Shown piece after piece: positions 55,089 through 64,000 of a stretch of DNA of 64,000 nucleotides. How positions within the stretch are numbered: the stretch's first letter is position 1; each line of letters begins with the position of its first letter. The position numbers and the translations under genes are program-made. The stretch lies in contig NZ_PJZF01000005.1 of assembly GCF_002858675.1 (NCBI RefSeq), positions 186,001-250,000 of the forward strand, in the 5' to 3' direction. This DNA is from Chimaeribacter californicus (GTDB lineage: Bacteria; Pseudomonadota; Gammaproteobacteria; Enterobacterales; Enterobacteriaceae). The notes under the pieces are model-generated. The model was not told the DNA's origin and made no database searches. It saw only the letters and a list, made by a program, of their open reading frames with translations.

Positions 55089-56042
55089 GTGAGTGAAAAA
55101 ATTCCCATTGGAATCAGCGCCTGCCTGTTGGGTGAGAATGTCCGTTTCGATGGCGGCCACAAGCGTTTTGGCTTTGCCGTCGAGCAGTTAGCGCCCTATG
55201 TGCGTTTTGAGCCGGTCTGCCCGGAAATGGCCATCGGCCTGCCGACCCCGCGACCGGCGCTGCGGCTGGTCAAGGCCGACGAAGGCATCGCGATGCGGTA
55301 CAGCAATGACGCGTCAGTAGACGTCACCGACGCGATGCAGCGCTACTCGGCGGAGCGCGTCACCTCCCTCAGCCACCTGTGCGGCTACATCGTCTGCGCC
55401 AAATCCCCCAGTTGCGGCATGGAGCGGGTGCGGGTTTACAGCGCCAACGGCAAAGACGCGCGCAAAAGCGGCGTCGGCCTCTACACCGCTGAGCTGATGA
55501 AACGCTACCCCTGGCTGCCGGTAGAAGAAGATGGGCGGCTGCACGACCCGATGCTGCGGGAGAACTTCGTCGAGCGGGTGTTTACGCTGTATGAACTCAA
55601 CGCGCTGTGGAAGCAGGGGCTGACGCGCGGCGGGCTGATGGCGTTCCACAGCCGCTATAAGCTGTCGCTGCTGGCGCACTCGCAACCGGCGTACCGCGAA
55701 CTGGGGCGCTTTGTCGCCGCGATGGACCAATGGGACTCGCTGGAGGCGTTCGCCGTTGAATACCGCAGCCGCCTGATGGCGCTGATGGCCCACAAGGCGA
55801 CGCGCCGCAACCACACCAACGTGCTGATGCATGTGCAGGGCTACTTCCGCAAACAGCTCAACCCGTCGCAACGCCAGGAGCTGACCCAGCTTATTGACCG
55901 CTACCGGCAGGGCGTGCAGCCGCTGCTGGCCCCGATCACGCTGCTCAAGCACTACATGGCGGAATTCCCCGACGCCTACCTGCAACAGCAGCGCTACTTC
56001 GAGCCTTACCCCGAAGCGCTGTGCCTGCGTTACGGCCACTGA
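55089..56042 (+). CDS. ybgA: DUF523-DUF1722 fusion protein (TudS-like plus YbgA)
   Basis: The 317-residue protein has an N-terminal DUF523 domain (about residues 5-150) and a C-terminal DUF1722/YbgA domain. DUF523 proteins include the thiouracil desulfidase TudS, which holds a [4Fe-4S] cluster on three cysteines; matching residues here are Cys12 (ISACLLG), Cys44 (PVCPEM) and Cys109 (SPSCGM). E. coli YbgA (about 169 residues) has only the C-terminal part. The GTG at 55089 is six bases after CGGGAG; the open frame extends upstream without a ribosome site. It precedes phr by 50 bp. A desulfidase or nucleobase role is inferred, not shown. Confidence 0.85.
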   Translation: MSEKIPIGISACLLGENVRFDGGHKRFGFAVEQLAPYVRFEPVCPEMAIGLPTPRPALRLVKADEGIAMRYSNDASVDVTDAMQRYSAERVTSLSHLCGYIVCAKSPSCGMERVRVYSANGKDARKSGVGLYTAELMKRYPWLPVEEDGRLHDPMLRENFVERVFTLYELNALWKQGLTRGGLMAFHSRYKLSLLAHSQPAYRELGRFVAAMDQWDSLEAFAVEYRSRLMALMAHKATRRNHTNVLMHVQGYFRKQLNPSQRQELTQLIDRYRQGVQPLLAPITLLKHYMAEFPDAYLQQQRYFEPYPEALCLRYGH

Positions 56043-56092
56043 GTGGGGCGGCGGCCGCGCCGCCCTGGTTTCCATGATTCACAGGATTTTTT

Positions 56093-57547
56093 ATGCCCAC
56101 CCATCTGGTCTGGTTCAGGAACGACCTGCGCACCATTGATAACCGGGCGCTGCATGCCGCCTGCGAAGACCCGGCTGCCCGGGTGCTGGCGCTGTTTATC
56201 GCCACCCCCGGCCAGTGGGCCGCCCACAGCATGGCCCCGCGGCAGGCCAGCTTTATCCACCAGACGCTGCAGCATTTACAGGCGGCGCTGGCGGCCAAAA
56301 ACATTGAACTCTGTTACCACCAGTGTGACGATTTCGCCGCCGCCAACGCCTGGCTGGTGGCGTTCTGCCGGGAACAGCAGGTCGGGACACTGTTCTATAA
56401 CCGCCAGTATGAGCTGAATGAACAGCAGCGCGACGCAGCGCTGGAACAACAGCTGGCCGGGCAGGTAGTTTGCCGGGCATTTGATGACAGCCTGCTGTTG
56501 CCGCCGGGCAGCGTCACCACCGGCAACGGCGAGATGTACAAAGTTTACACGCCGTTCCGCAATGCCTTTCTGCGCCGCCTGACCGCTGCCGACACCCGCT
56601 CGCTGCCCGCACCGCGGCCACGCGAACAGGGCGATGTTCCGCGCCACCCGCTGGCGCCGTTCGACTACCCGCAACAGGCGGTGGATGAGGCGCAATTCCC
56701 GGCGGGCGAAGAGGCGGCGCTGGCGCGGCTGCGCGCCTTCTGCCGGGAACAGGCACCGGACTACCTGCGTCAGCGCGACCAGCCCGCCCTCAGCGGCACC
56801 AGCCAGATCTCCCCTTATCTGGCGATTGGCGCACTCTCGCCGCGCCAGTGTTTCAACCGCTTGCAGGCGGAATGCCCCCGGATGCTGGAGCAGCGCGACG
56901 GCGGGGCGTTTGGCTGGCTGAATGAGCTTCTCTGGCGCGAGTTTTACCGCCATTTGCTGGTGGCGTGGCCGATGCTCTGCAAGCACCAGCCGTTTATCCG
57001 CTGGACGCGCTTTGTGCCGTGGCACACGCCGGATGAGGCGTTCGAGGCGTGGAAGCAGGGGCGCACCGGCTACCCGATTGTGGACGCGGCTATGCGGCAG
57101 ATGAACCAGACCGGCTGGATGCACAACCGGCTGCGGATGATCACCGCCAGTTATCTGGTCAAGGATCTGCGCATCGACTGGCGCGAGGGCGAACGCTATT
57201 TCATGACGCAACTGCTCGACGGTGACTACGCCGCCAACAACGGCGGCTGGCAATGGGCGGCCTCCACCGGCACTGACGCCACGCCCTATTTCCGTATCTT
57301 CAACCCCACCACCCAGGGCGAGCGTTACGACAAGCAGGGCGATTTCATCCGCCGCTGGGTGCCGGAACTGGCGGAAGTGCCGGAGAGTGCCATTCATCAG
57401 CCGCATCGCTGGGCCCGAGAGCAGCAGCGCGTGCTAGACTATCCGGCACCACAGGTTGACCACGCCACCGCACGGCGGGAGACGCTGGAGGCGTTTGAGG
57501 ATGCCCGGCGACACGCCCGCGCCCAGGAGGCTGACGACCCCGACTAA
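56093..57547 (+). CDS. phr: Deoxyribodipyrimidine photolyase Phr
   Basis: Light-driven repair enzyme that splits cyclobutane pyrimidine dimers using reduced FAD and a folate antenna. The 484-residue chain starts MPTHLVWFRNDLRTIDN, has the antenna-binding Rossmann domain to about residue 140, and a C-terminal FAD domain with the class I CPD motifs QRDQPALSGTSQISPYLAIGALS, LNELLWREFYRHLL, TGYPIVDAAMRQMNQTGWMHNR and the DGDYAANNGGWQWAASTG block. E. coli Phr has 472 residues. It lies in the conserved ybgA-phr pair. Confidence 0.96.
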   Translation: MPTHLVWFRNDLRTIDNRALHAACEDPAARVLALFIATPGQWAAHSMAPRQASFIHQTLQHLQAALAAKNIELCYHQCDDFAAANAWLVAFCREQQVGTLFYNRQYELNEQQRDAALEQQLAGQVVCRAFDDSLLLPPGSVTTGNGEMYKVYTPFRNAFLRRLTAADTRSLPAPRPREQGDVPRHPLAPFDYPQQAVDEAQFPAGEEAALARLRAFCREQAPDYLRQRDQPALSGTSQISPYLAIGALSPRQCFNRLQAECPRMLEQRDGGAFGWLNELLWREFYRHLLVAWPMLCKHQPFIRWTRFVPWHTPDEAFEAWKQGRTGYPIVDAAMRQMNQTGWMHNRLRMITASYLVKDLRIDWREGERYFMTQLLDGDYAANNGGWQWAASTGTDATPYFRIFNPTTQGERYDKQGDFIRRWVPELAEVPESAIHQPHRWAREQQRVLDYPAPQVDHATARRETLEAFEDARRHARAQEADDPD

Positions 57548-57564
57548 TCAGCATGGAGCACGCG

Positions 57565-58551
57565 ATGGGCAGAAGCATACGGGTAATGGCAGCGCTGCTG
57601 GCGCTCTGGTCAACGGCAGCGGCGGCCGACTTTGACATAGTGGCGCTGGGCGTACGCGGCGGGCTGGACGAGGGCAACCTCAGCGCCTATTTGATTAAAA
57701 ACGGTGAAAACAGCCGCTATCTGGCGTTGGATGCGGGCACGCTGCTGCCGGGCATTACCCAGGCGCTGGCGAAAGGCAGTTTCCCGGAGGCCACGCCGGA
57801 GAAGGCCGCGCCGCTGACGCCGCAGGGCTATGTGCTGCGCGAGCGGATTGGTGCCTACTTCCTCAGCCACGGCCACCTTGACCACCTCGCCGGGCTGCTG
57901 CTGGCCGCGCCGGACGACAGCCGCAAACCGATCTACACCACCACCGACACCGCCAACACCCTGCGCACCCACTACTTCAACTGGAAAAGCTGGCCCAATT
58001 TCAGTGACAGCGGCAACGGCACCCGGCTCGGCACCTACCGCATCAACACGCCGCCGCCCGGGCAGCGCGTCACGCTGGGTGACACCGGCCTCAGCGGCAT
58101 AATCTACCCGCTGAGCCACGACAGCAGCGCCTCGTCGATGTTGCTGGTGAGCCGCGGCAATGAGGCGTTTGCCTATTTCGGCGATACCGGCAGCGATGCC
58201 AATGAGAAATCAAAACACCTGCACGCCGCCTGGCAGGTGCTCGCCCCGCTGGTGCAGGCGCACCAGCTGAAAGGCATCCTGATCGAGAGTTCCTACGCCA
58301 ATGACCAGCCCACCAACCGGCTTTTCGGCCACCTGACCCCGGCTTTGCTGCTGGGCGAGCTGGAACACCTCGCCGCCCTGAGCGGCGGCGACCAGGCCCT
58401 GCGCGGCCTGCCGGTGCTGGTCACCCACATCAAACCCGCATTACAGGCGGGGCGGGATGTCCCGGCGGAGGTTAAACAACAGCTCGAGGCCGGTAACCGC
58501 CTCGGCGTTAACTTCATCTTTATGCAACAGGGCGATCGCATTACCCTGTGA
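57565..58551 (+). CDS. Class II 3',5'-cyclic-nucleotide phosphodiesterase (CpdP-like), periplasmic
   Basis: Metallo-beta-lactamase-fold enzyme of about 328 residues resembling the periplasmic class II cAMP phosphodiesterase CpdP of Vibrio. The signature FLSHGHLDHLAGL provides the first zinc ligands; further ligands are in PLSHDSSASSML, YFGDTGSDA and VTHIKPAL. The N-terminal signal peptide (GRSIRVMAALLALWSTAAAA) indicates export. The ATG at 57565 is six bases after GGAG. It occupies the place of dtpD between phr and ybgI in E. coli. Substrate assignment is inferred from family resemblance. Confidence 0.82.
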   Translation: MGRSIRVMAALLALWSTAAAADFDIVALGVRGGLDEGNLSAYLIKNGENSRYLALDAGTLLPGITQALAKGSFPEATPEKAAPLTPQGYVLRERIGAYFLSHGHLDHLAGLLLAAPDDSRKPIYTTTDTANTLRTHYFNWKSWPNFSDSGNGTRLGTYRINTPPPGQRVTLGDTGLSGIIYPLSHDSSASSMLLVSRGNEAFAYFGDTGSDANEKSKHLHAAWQVLAPLVQAHQLKGILIESSYANDQPTNRLFGHLTPALLLGELEHLAALSGGDQALRGLPVLVTHIKPALQAGRDVPAEVKQQLEAGNRLGVNFIFMQQGDRITL

Positions 58552-58580
58552 CGCTGACTTACCGATTAAGAGAACACACC

Positions 58581-59324
58581 ATGCGCAATACCGAACTTGA
58601 ACGCCTGATTAACCAGAAACTGAACGTCAACGACTTCAAAGACTATGCGCCCAACGGGTTGCAGGTCGAGGGGCGCGACGAGGTGCGGCGCATCGTTACC
58701 GGCGTCACCGCCAGCCAGGCGCTGCTGGATGCAGCGGTAGCGCATCAGGCAGATGCGATTGTGGTGCACCACGGCTATTTCTGGAAAAACGAGCCGGTGG
58801 CGGTGCGCGGCATGAAGCGTAACCGGCTGAAAACCCTGCTGACCCATGACATCAACCTCTACGGCTACCACCTGCCGCTGGACGCGCACCCGGAGCTGGG
58901 CAACAACGCGCAACTGGCGCAGGCGTTCGGTATTGAGGTGCTGGGCGAGGTGATGCCGCTGGTGCCGTTCGGCGAGCTGGCGACCCCGCTCACCGGCGAG
59001 GCACTGCGTCAGCGCATTGAGCAGCAACTCGGCCGCAGCGTGCTGCACAGCGACATCGGCGCGCCGGAGACCATCAAACGCGTGGCCTGGTGTAGCGGCG
59101 GCGGGCAGGGCTTCATCCAGCAGGCAGCCGAGTTCGGCGTGGATGCCTTTATCAGCGGTGAAGTCTCAGAGCAGACCATCCACATCGCCCGCGAAATGGG
59201 GCTGCACTTCTTTGCCGCCGGGCACCACGCCACCGAACGCGGCGGCGTGCGCGCCCTCGGCGAGTGGCTGGCCGCTGAACACGGGCTGGACGTGACCTTT
59301 ATTGATATTGATAACCCGGCCTGA
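58581..59324 (+). CDS. ybgI: YbgI, Nif3-like dinuclear metal protein
   Basis: Nif3/GTP-cyclohydrolase-I type 2 family protein of 247 residues, identical in length to E. coli YbgI, which forms a toroidal hexamer with a two-metal site. Metal-ligand motifs are VVHHGYFW and GYHLPLDAH near the N-terminus and GHHATERGG with the glutamate near the C-terminus. The family has been linked to NAD-related or radiation-resistance functions, but the reaction is unsettled. The ATG at 58581 follows AAGAGAAC. It ends six bases before the convergent MFS gene. Confidence 0.94.
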   Translation: MRNTELERLINQKLNVNDFKDYAPNGLQVEGRDEVRRIVTGVTASQALLDAAVAHQADAIVVHHGYFWKNEPVAVRGMKRNRLKTLLTHDINLYGYHLPLDAHPELGNNAQLAQAFGIEVLGEVMPLVPFGELATPLTGEALRQRIEQQLGRSVLHSDIGAPETIKRVAWCSGGGQGFIQQAAEFGVDAFISGEVSEQTIHIAREMGLHFFAAGHHATERGGVRALGEWLAAEHGLDVTFIDIDNPA

Positions 59325-59330
59325 CGCGGC

Positions 59331-60767
59331 TCAGCCGGTCTTTTTCCGGGCCTCTTCTTCCGCCACTTCGCCAGGGGTGGCGTCATCCTCCAGCAAAATA
59401 AACGCCCGTTGCAGGCCGGTATCGCTGTCCGGGTCCGCGCCCTGCGGCGGAAACGCGGTCTCTTCCTCGCCGGCTGCCAGATGGTCATCATTCACTGACG
59501 CCGGTGCGGGCATCGTCTCCTGAATCAGCTGTTCATCAAAGGCCGGGTTCAGCGCCGGGGAGAGCGGCGAACTGGTCAGGCTGTCCGGCATGGCGGTATG
59601 CGGCACCGGGGCATCCTGCGCCTGCGCCGGTTCCCCGGCGGCTTTCGGAGCACGCGTCAGCGCGGCAATCCCGGCGGCACACACGGCAAAGAAGGCGTAG
59701 AGAATATTCGCCCCCAGCGGCTGCATCAGTGCACCCACCAGCAGCGGCCCGACGCAGGCCCCGACACCAAACGCCATCAGCAGACAGGCAGAAAGTGATA
59801 CCCGCCGCTCCGGCGCGATCAGGTCATTGGCCAGCGCCACCACCAGCGGGTAGAGCGAAAACTGCATCAGGCTCACCGCAAAACCAATGGCCAGCAGCAG
59901 TGGGAACGGCAGGTGCGGCAACACCGCCAGCGGCAGCGCCGCAACGGACAGCAGCAGCGCACACAGGCGCATCAGCCGGGTACGGTTGTAGCGGTCAGAG
60001 AGCCAGCTCAGGGGGAATTGCGCCATCAGCCCGGCAAAAATCGCCAGTGCCATAAACAAACCGGTCTGCCGGGTCGATAGGGCCAGCTGGCTGGTGTAAA
60101 CCGGCGCCATGCCGTAAAACGCACCAACTACCATGCCAATCACCAGCGTAATCGCCAGGATTTTCGGGATCGCTCCGATGAAAAATTTCAGCTCCATCGG
60201 GGCCGGGGACATATGCCCGGCGTGGGTACGGGTGGTCAGCGCAATCGGCACCAGACACAGGGCAAAACAGAGCGCGATAATCAGCAGCGTGCTGATCCCC
60301 AGCCCATCCTGCAACATCAGCACCACCTGGCCCAGGGCCATGCCGAGGTAAGAGGCCGCCATATAGAAGCCGAACACCGTGCCGCGCTGGTCAGAGGCCG
60401 CCTGATCGTTAAGCCAGCTCTCCAGCACCATGTACTGGCACATCATACAGAGGCCAATAATCAGCCGCAGTACCACCCACAATGGGATGAGATCCGTCAG
60501 GCCGTGGCCGAGCACCGCCGCCGTGATAATACCGGAGCAGGAGACATAAGCGCGGATGTGGCCGACACGGGCGATCAGCACATGGCCGACCTTGCCGCCG
60601 ATCACCAGCCCGATGTAGTTGGCGGCGATGATGGCCCCGATCAACGCGCCGCTGACCTGAATGGCCGTGAGCCGCAGGGAGACATAAGTGGTCAGCAGGC
60701 CGGACCCGAGCAGCATCAGCAGGGTGGTGGTGTAGAGGGGAAAAAAGACATTCAGAGTTTTTTTCAC
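59331..60767 (-). CDS. MFS transporter (YcaD-like) with acidic C-terminal tail
   Basis: Major facilitator superfamily protein of about 478 residues with twelve hydrophobic segments, including the MFS loop sequence [29 protein letters not shown] and [13 protein letters not shown]. The start is a GTG at 60767 with GGGAGA five bases upstream; the open frame runs 20 codons further into non-conserved sequence. The last ~90 residues are hydrophilic and acidic ([18 protein letters not shown] end), likely cytoplasmic and unusual for the family. Substrate unknown. It is divergent from pxpB and may or may not serve that pathway. Confidence 0.85.
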   Translation of the reverse strand: MKKTLNVFFPLYTTTLLMLLGSGLLTTYVSLRLTAIQVSGALIGAIIAANYIGLVIGGKVGHVLIARVGHIRAYVSCSGIITAAVLGHGLTDLIPLWVVLRLIIGLCMMCQYMVLESWLNDQAASDQRGTVFGFYMAASYLGMALGQVVLMLQDGLGISTLLIIALCFALCLVPIALTTRTHAGHMSPAPMELKFFIGAIPKILAITLVIGMVVGAFYGMAPVYTSQLALSTRQTGLFMALAIFAGLMAQFPLSWLSDRYNRTRLMRLCALLLSVAALPLAVLPHLPFPLLLAIGFAVSLMQFSLYPLVVALANDLIAPERRVSLSACLLMAFGVGACVGPLLVGALMQPLGANILYAFFAVCAAGIAALTRAPKAAGEPAQAQDAPVPHTAMPDSLTSSPLSPALNPAFDEQLIQETMPAPASVNDDHLAAGEEETAFPPQGADPDSDTGLQRAFILLEDDATPGEVAEEEARKKTG

Positions 60768-60895
60768 GCTATCTCCCTTATCCGTGTAAAAAAAGTCAGG
60801 CGGCGGGCGGCCCTTACGCTTCTTCACCGGCGCAGGATGGGCAACCTTATGCTATTGATACTAGCAGGTGCGGCGACAGGGCGAGGGGCGGCAGG

Positions 60896-60925
60896 TTGAC
60901 AGCGCCCCCCGCTTTACTGCATAAC
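60896..60925 (+). promoter_or_regulatory. Candidate promoter of pxpBCA
   Basis: A perfect -35 TTGACA and a CATAAC -10 are separated by 18 bp, ending about 45 bp before the pxpB start. No regulator site was identified with confidence. Confidence 0.45.
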
Positions 60926-60970
60926 AATGCGGGTTTGATTGATAATTATTCTTTATCTAAGGGGCGGGAA

Positions 60971-61627
60971 GTGCAGCGAGCACGTTGTTATCTGTTGGGG
61001 GAGCGCGCTGTCGTTCTCGAGCTGGAGCCGCCGGTCACGTTACAAAGCCAGCAGCGGATCTGGGGGCTGGCGGAGCGGTTACGCGGCCGGGATGATGTCC
61101 GCGAGGCGGTGCCCGGTATGAATAACCTCACCATTTTTCTGACCGAACCACAGACGGTGGCGCTGGATGCCATCGAACGGCTGCAACGCTGGTGGGAAGA
61201 GAGCGAGGCGCTGGTGCCGGAGGCACGGGACATCGACATCCCGGTGATCTACGGCGGCACCCACGGCCCCGATCTGGAGGTGGTGGCGCGCCACACCGGC
61301 CTGACCCCACAACAGGTGGTCGAGGCCCACGCTTCTGCCCACTATGTGGTCTACTTCCTCGGCTTCCTGCCGGGCTTCTCCTATTTCGGCGGGATGCCGG
61401 AGCAACTGGCGACCCCGCGCCGCGGCGAGCCGCGCCTGCTGGTGCCGGCCGGTTCCGTCGGCATCGCCGGGACGCAGACCGGCATCTACCCGCTGGCCTC
61501 GCCCGGCGGCTGGCAGCTGATCGGCCTGACGCCGCAGGCGCTGTTTATGCCTGACCAGATGCCGCCCACCCTGCTGCGCCCCGGTGACAACGTGCGCTTT
61601 GTGCCGCAACAGGAGGGCGTATGCTGA
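60971..61627 (+). CDS. pxpB: 5-oxoprolinase subunit PxpB
   Basis: With PxpC and PxpA it hydrolyses 5-oxoproline (pyroglutamate) to glutamate with ATP, clearing a spontaneous glutamine by-product. The 218-residue protein starts at a GTG ([21 protein letters not shown]), matching E. coli PxpB exactly at its N-terminus; an in-frame upstream ATG at 60896 would overlap the predicted -35 element. Conserved segments include [22 protein letters not shown] and [21 protein letters not shown]. Its end overlaps pxpC by 7 bp. Confidence 0.95.
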   Translation: MQRARCYLLGERAVVLELEPPVTLQSQQRIWGLAERLRGRDDVREAVPGMNNLTIFLTEPQTVALDAIERLQRWWEESEALVPEARDIDIPVIYGGTHGPDLEVVARHTGLTPQQVVEAHASAHYVVYFLGFLPGFSYFGGMPEQLATPRRGEPRLLVPAGSVGIAGTQTGIYPLASPGGWQLIGLTPQALFMPDQMPPTLLRPGDNVRFVPQQEGVC

Positions 61628-62550
61628 AAATTATCCGCGCCGGGATGTACGCCGCCGTCCAGGATCTGGGCCGCCACGGCTTCCGCGCGCTCGGCATCAG
61701 CCAGACCGGCGCGCTGGATCAGCCGGCGCTGCAACTGGCGAACATGCTGGTGGGCAACGCGCCCGACAGCGCCGGGATTGAGATCACCCTCGGGCAGTTC
61801 ACGGCTGAATTTTTACGTGACGGCTGGGTCGCGCTGACCGGGGCCGGGTGTGATGCCGAACTCGACGGCCAGAAGCTCTGGACCGGCTGGCGTTACCCGG
61901 TCAAGCCGGGGCAGCGGCTGGTGCTCGGGCTGCCGAAACGCGGCATGCGCAGCTATTTAGCGATCTCCGGCGGCATCAACGTGCCGGAGGTGCTCGGCTC
62001 ACGCAGTACTGACCTGAAAGCCGGCATCGGCGGCTTCCACGGGCGGCGTTTGCAGGAGGGCGATCTGCTGCCGCTGGGCGAGCCGCAGAACCTGCCGCAG
62101 CGCGCCACCGGCATCAAACAACTGCTGTTTGGTAACCGCATCCGCGCCCTGCCGGGGCCGGAGTATCAGGAGTTCAGCCCGGAAGCGCGCGAGTGGTTCT
62201 GGCGCACCCCCTGGCAGCTCAGCCCGCAGAGTAACCGCATGGGCTACCGCCTGCACGGCCACGCGCTGGAGCGCACCACCGACCGCGAGATGCTGTCGCA
62301 CGGCTTGCTGCCGGGCGTGGTGCAGGTGCCGGGCAACGGCCAGCCGATTGTGCTGCTGGCGGATGCGCAGACCACCGGCGGCTACCCGCGCATCGCCTGC
62401 GTGATTGAGGCGGATCTCTACCACCTGGCGCAAATCCGGCTTGGCGAGCCGATCCATTTCGTGAAATGCACGCTGGAAGAGGCCCATCTGGCCAAAGCGG
62501 AGCAGGACCGCTTCCTGCAACAAGTCGCGCGGGGGTTACATGGCCGTTGA
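61621..62550 (+). CDS. pxpC: 5-oxoprolinase subunit PxpC
   Basis: Biotin-independent carboxyltransferase-like subunit of the prokaryotic 5-oxoprolinase, 309 residues. Family motifs are [49 protein letters not shown] and [17 protein letters not shown]. The start codon lies inside the end of pxpB and its end overlaps pxpA by 11 bp, so the three subunits are translationally coupled. Confidence 0.95.
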   Translation: MLKIIRAGMYAAVQDLGRHGFRALGISQTGALDQPALQLANMLVGNAPDSAGIEITLGQFTAEFLRDGWVALTGAGCDAELDGQKLWTGWRYPVKPGQRLVLGLPKRGMRSYLAISGGINVPEVLGSRSTDLKAGIGGFHGRRLQEGDLLPLGEPQNLPQRATGIKQLLFGNRIRALPGPEYQEFSPEAREWFWRTPWQLSPQSNRMGYRLHGHALERTTDREMLSHGLLPGVVQVPGNGQPIVLLADAQTTGGYPRIACVIEADLYHLAQIRLGEPIHFVKCTLEEAHLAKAEQDRFLQQVARGLHGR

Positions 62551-63277
62551 TTTAAATGCGGATTTGGGCGAAGGCTGCGCCAACGATCGTGAACTGCTGC
62601 AACTGGTGAGCTCTGCCAATATCGCCTGCGGTTTCCACGCCGGGGACGCGCAAACCATGGTGCAGTCAGTGCGCTGGGCGCAGGAGTTCGGCGTCGCCAT
62701 CGGCGCGCACCCGAGCTTCCCGGATCGTGAAAACTTCGGCCGCACGGCGATGCAGCTCCCGCCGGAAACGGTCTATGCGCAGGTGCTGTACCAGATCGGC
62801 GCGCTGGCGGCGATTGCCCGTGCCGAGGGCGGCACGCTGGTGCATGTGAAGCCGCACGGCATGCTCTATAACCAGGCGGCGAAAGATCCGGCGCTGGCGG
62901 ACGCGATAGCCCGTGCGGTGCAGGCGGTGGACGGCTCGCTGCGGCTGGTGGGGCTGGCGGGCAGTGAACTGATCCGCGCCGGGCAGCGGCTCGGGCTGCC
63001 CACCCGGCAGGAAGTGTTCGCTGACCGCCGCTACCAGAGCGACGGCACGCTGGTGCCGCGCAGTGAGCCGGACGCGCTGATCGAGAGTGACGAACAGGCG
63101 CTGGCGCAAACCTTGCATATGGTTGAACGGGGCGAGGTCATCAGCCGCAGCGGTCAGGCGGTGCCGGTACAGGCAGACAGCGTCTGTTTGCATGGCGACG
63201 GTGCCCACGCGCTGGCGTTCGCCCGCCTGCTGCGCCGTAGTTTTGAACAACGGCAGATCGCCGTCCGCGCCGCCTGA
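62540..63277 (+). CDS. pxpA: 5-oxoprolinase subunit PxpA (LamB/YcsF family)
   Basis: LamB/YcsF family subunit of 5-oxoprolinase, 245 residues. The N-terminal signature is [34 protein letters not shown], with the conserved acidic and histidine residues of this TIM-barrel-like fold; [15 protein letters not shown] and [12 protein letters not shown] follow. It completes the pxpBCA set and is followed 81 bp later by a DUF969 membrane gene. Confidence 0.95.
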   Translation: MAVDLNADLGEGCANDRELLQLVSSANIACGFHAGDAQTMVQSVRWAQEFGVAIGAHPSFPDRENFGRTAMQLPPETVYAQVLYQIGALAAIARAEGGTLVHVKPHGMLYNQAAKDPALADAIARAVQAVDGSLRLVGLAGSELIRAGQRLGLPTRQEVFADRRYQSDGTLVPRSEPDALIESDEQALAQTLHMVERGEVISRSGQAVPVQADSVCLHGDGAHALAFARLLRRSFEQRQIAVRAA

Positions 63278-63358
63278 TCTTTCCCCTTTTTTCGCCCGTT
63301 CCGGGCATTTTGTGCACCGGGTTCTGCCCGGTGCCTGACCTCTTTGGGAGCAGGAACT

Positions 63359-64000
63359 ATGCAACAGGCTGTCAACTTATGGCCGCTGATCGGCATTGCC
63401 GCCATTGTCATCGGTTTTTTATTGCGCTTTAACGCGGTGCTGGTGGTGATTGTCTCGGGCATCATTACCGGGCTGGCGGCACAGATGCCGGTGGCCGCGA
63501 TTCTGGAAAAGCTCGGTGCCGGCTTTATGAGCACCCGCACGTTGCCGCTGATCCTGCTGCTGCCGCTGGCGGTGATCGGCCTGCTGGAGCGCCACGGGCT
63601 GAAGGAGCGGGCGCAGGCGTTTATCGCCACCATCGAGCGCGCCACCGCCGGGCGGCTGCTGACGGTCTACCTGCTGGCGCGTGAACTGACGGCGGCGCTG
63701 GGGCTGACCAGCCTCGGCGGCCACCCGCAGATGGTGCGGCCGATGCTGGCACCGATGGCCGAAGGGGCGGCCACCGCCCGCCACGGCGAACTGCCGGAAG
63801 CCACCCGCCACCGGCTGCGGGCGATGGCGGCGGCCACCGACAACGTCGGCCTGTTTTTTGGGGAAGATATTTTTGTCGCGTTCGGGGCGATCATCTTTAT
63901 GCATAACTTCATGCTGGAGTCCGCCGGGATCCAGACCGAGCCGCTGCACATCGCGGCGTGGGGCATCCCGACCGCCGTTTTCGCCTTCCTGATCCACGCT
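63359..64000 (+). CDS. DUF969 membrane protein, partial (putative 5-oxoproline transport component)
   Basis: The frame opens at the ATG at 63359, after GGGAGCAGGA, and runs through the window end without a stop (214 codons seen). The product is very hydrophobic from residue 1 (NLWPLIGIAAIVIGFLLRF, then LPLILLLPLAVIGLLERHG) and matches the DUF969 family. DUF969 genes commonly pair with a DUF979 gene beside pxp and pcp genes, suggesting a two-part permease for 5-oxoproline or related compounds. That role is inferred from context. Same strand as pxpBCA and probably in that operon. Confidence 0.82.
   Translation, partial: MQQAVNLWPLIGIAAIVIGFLLRFNAVLVVIVSGIITGLAAQMPVAAILEKLGAGFMSTRTLPLILLLPLAVIGLLERHGLKERAQAFIATIERATAGRLLTVYLLARELTAALGLTSLGGHPQMVRPMLAPMAEGAATARHGELPEATRHRLRAMAAATDNVGLFFGEDIFVAFGAIIFMHNFMLESAGIQTEPLHIAAWGIPTAVFAFLIHA

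Noticed and set aside
1-64000. CRISPR arrays, complete insertion sequences, prophage genes or integrase/att sites
   Set aside because: No regularly spaced repeats, transposase, integrase or phage structural genes were recognised in any frame, including around the accessory region and the tRNA cluster.

Overview
The window is a stretch of an Enterobacterales chromosome. Gene order follows the Escherichia coli ybeL–pxpA segment closely: gltIJKL, lnt-corC-ybeY-ybeZ, miaB, ubiF, the Met/Leu/Gln tRNA operon, asnB, nagDCAB/nagE, glnS, chiP, fur, fldA, ybfE/ybfF, seqA, pgm, kdp, ybgA-phr, ybgI and pxpBCA. A Serratia-type chitobiase follows chiP, the DNA is moderately GC-rich, and a chemoreceptor sits beside fldA. 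Together these point to Serratia or a close Yersiniaceae relative; this is inferred from gene content, not from a database search.

Layout. 1-10 kb: ybeL, the glutamate/aspartate ABC transporter, apolipoprotein N-acyltransferase with its operon partners, and miaB. 10-16 kb: ubiF, six tRNA genes behind one strong promoter, asnB and nagD. 15-27 kb: amino-sugar and chitin use. nagC represses, nagA and nagB degrade, nagE imports GlcNAc, chiP admits chito-oligosaccharides and a GH20 chitobiase cleaves them. The chitobiase reading frame is broken near its 3' end. 27-36 kb: fur, fldA, an inserted chemoreceptor gene, ybfE, a SYLF-like lipoprotein gene, ybfF, seqA, pgm, and a PadR-type regulator gene with an elaborate palindromic operator. 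36-44.4 kb: ybfA and the complete kdpFABCDE potassium system. 44.7-55 kb is the accessory part: a seven-gene chaperone-usher fimbrial operon and a divergent CadR/PbrR-type regulator with a heavy-metal P1B ATPase. 55-64 kb: a TudS-like/DUF1722 fusion protein, photolyase, a class II cyclic-nucleotide phosphodiesterase, ybgI, an MFS transporter, the 5-oxoprolinase genes pxpBCA, and the start of a DUF969 membrane protein cut by the window end.

Several regulatory sites are readable: a sigma54 promoter plus paired NtrC-like sites before gltI, a sigma28 promoter before the chemoreceptor gene, a NagC/CRP region between nagB and nagE, a 12-nt ChiX pairing site over the chiP ribosome binding site, a KdpE box before kdpF, and a 19-bp-spacer MerR-type promoter before the metal ATPase gene. 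The least explained items are the PadR operator, two AT-rich inverted-repeat structures between padR and ybfA, the frameshifted chitobiase and the unassigned sequence next to the metal cassette. I did not find a convincing wholly new multi-gene system; most genes belong to known families.
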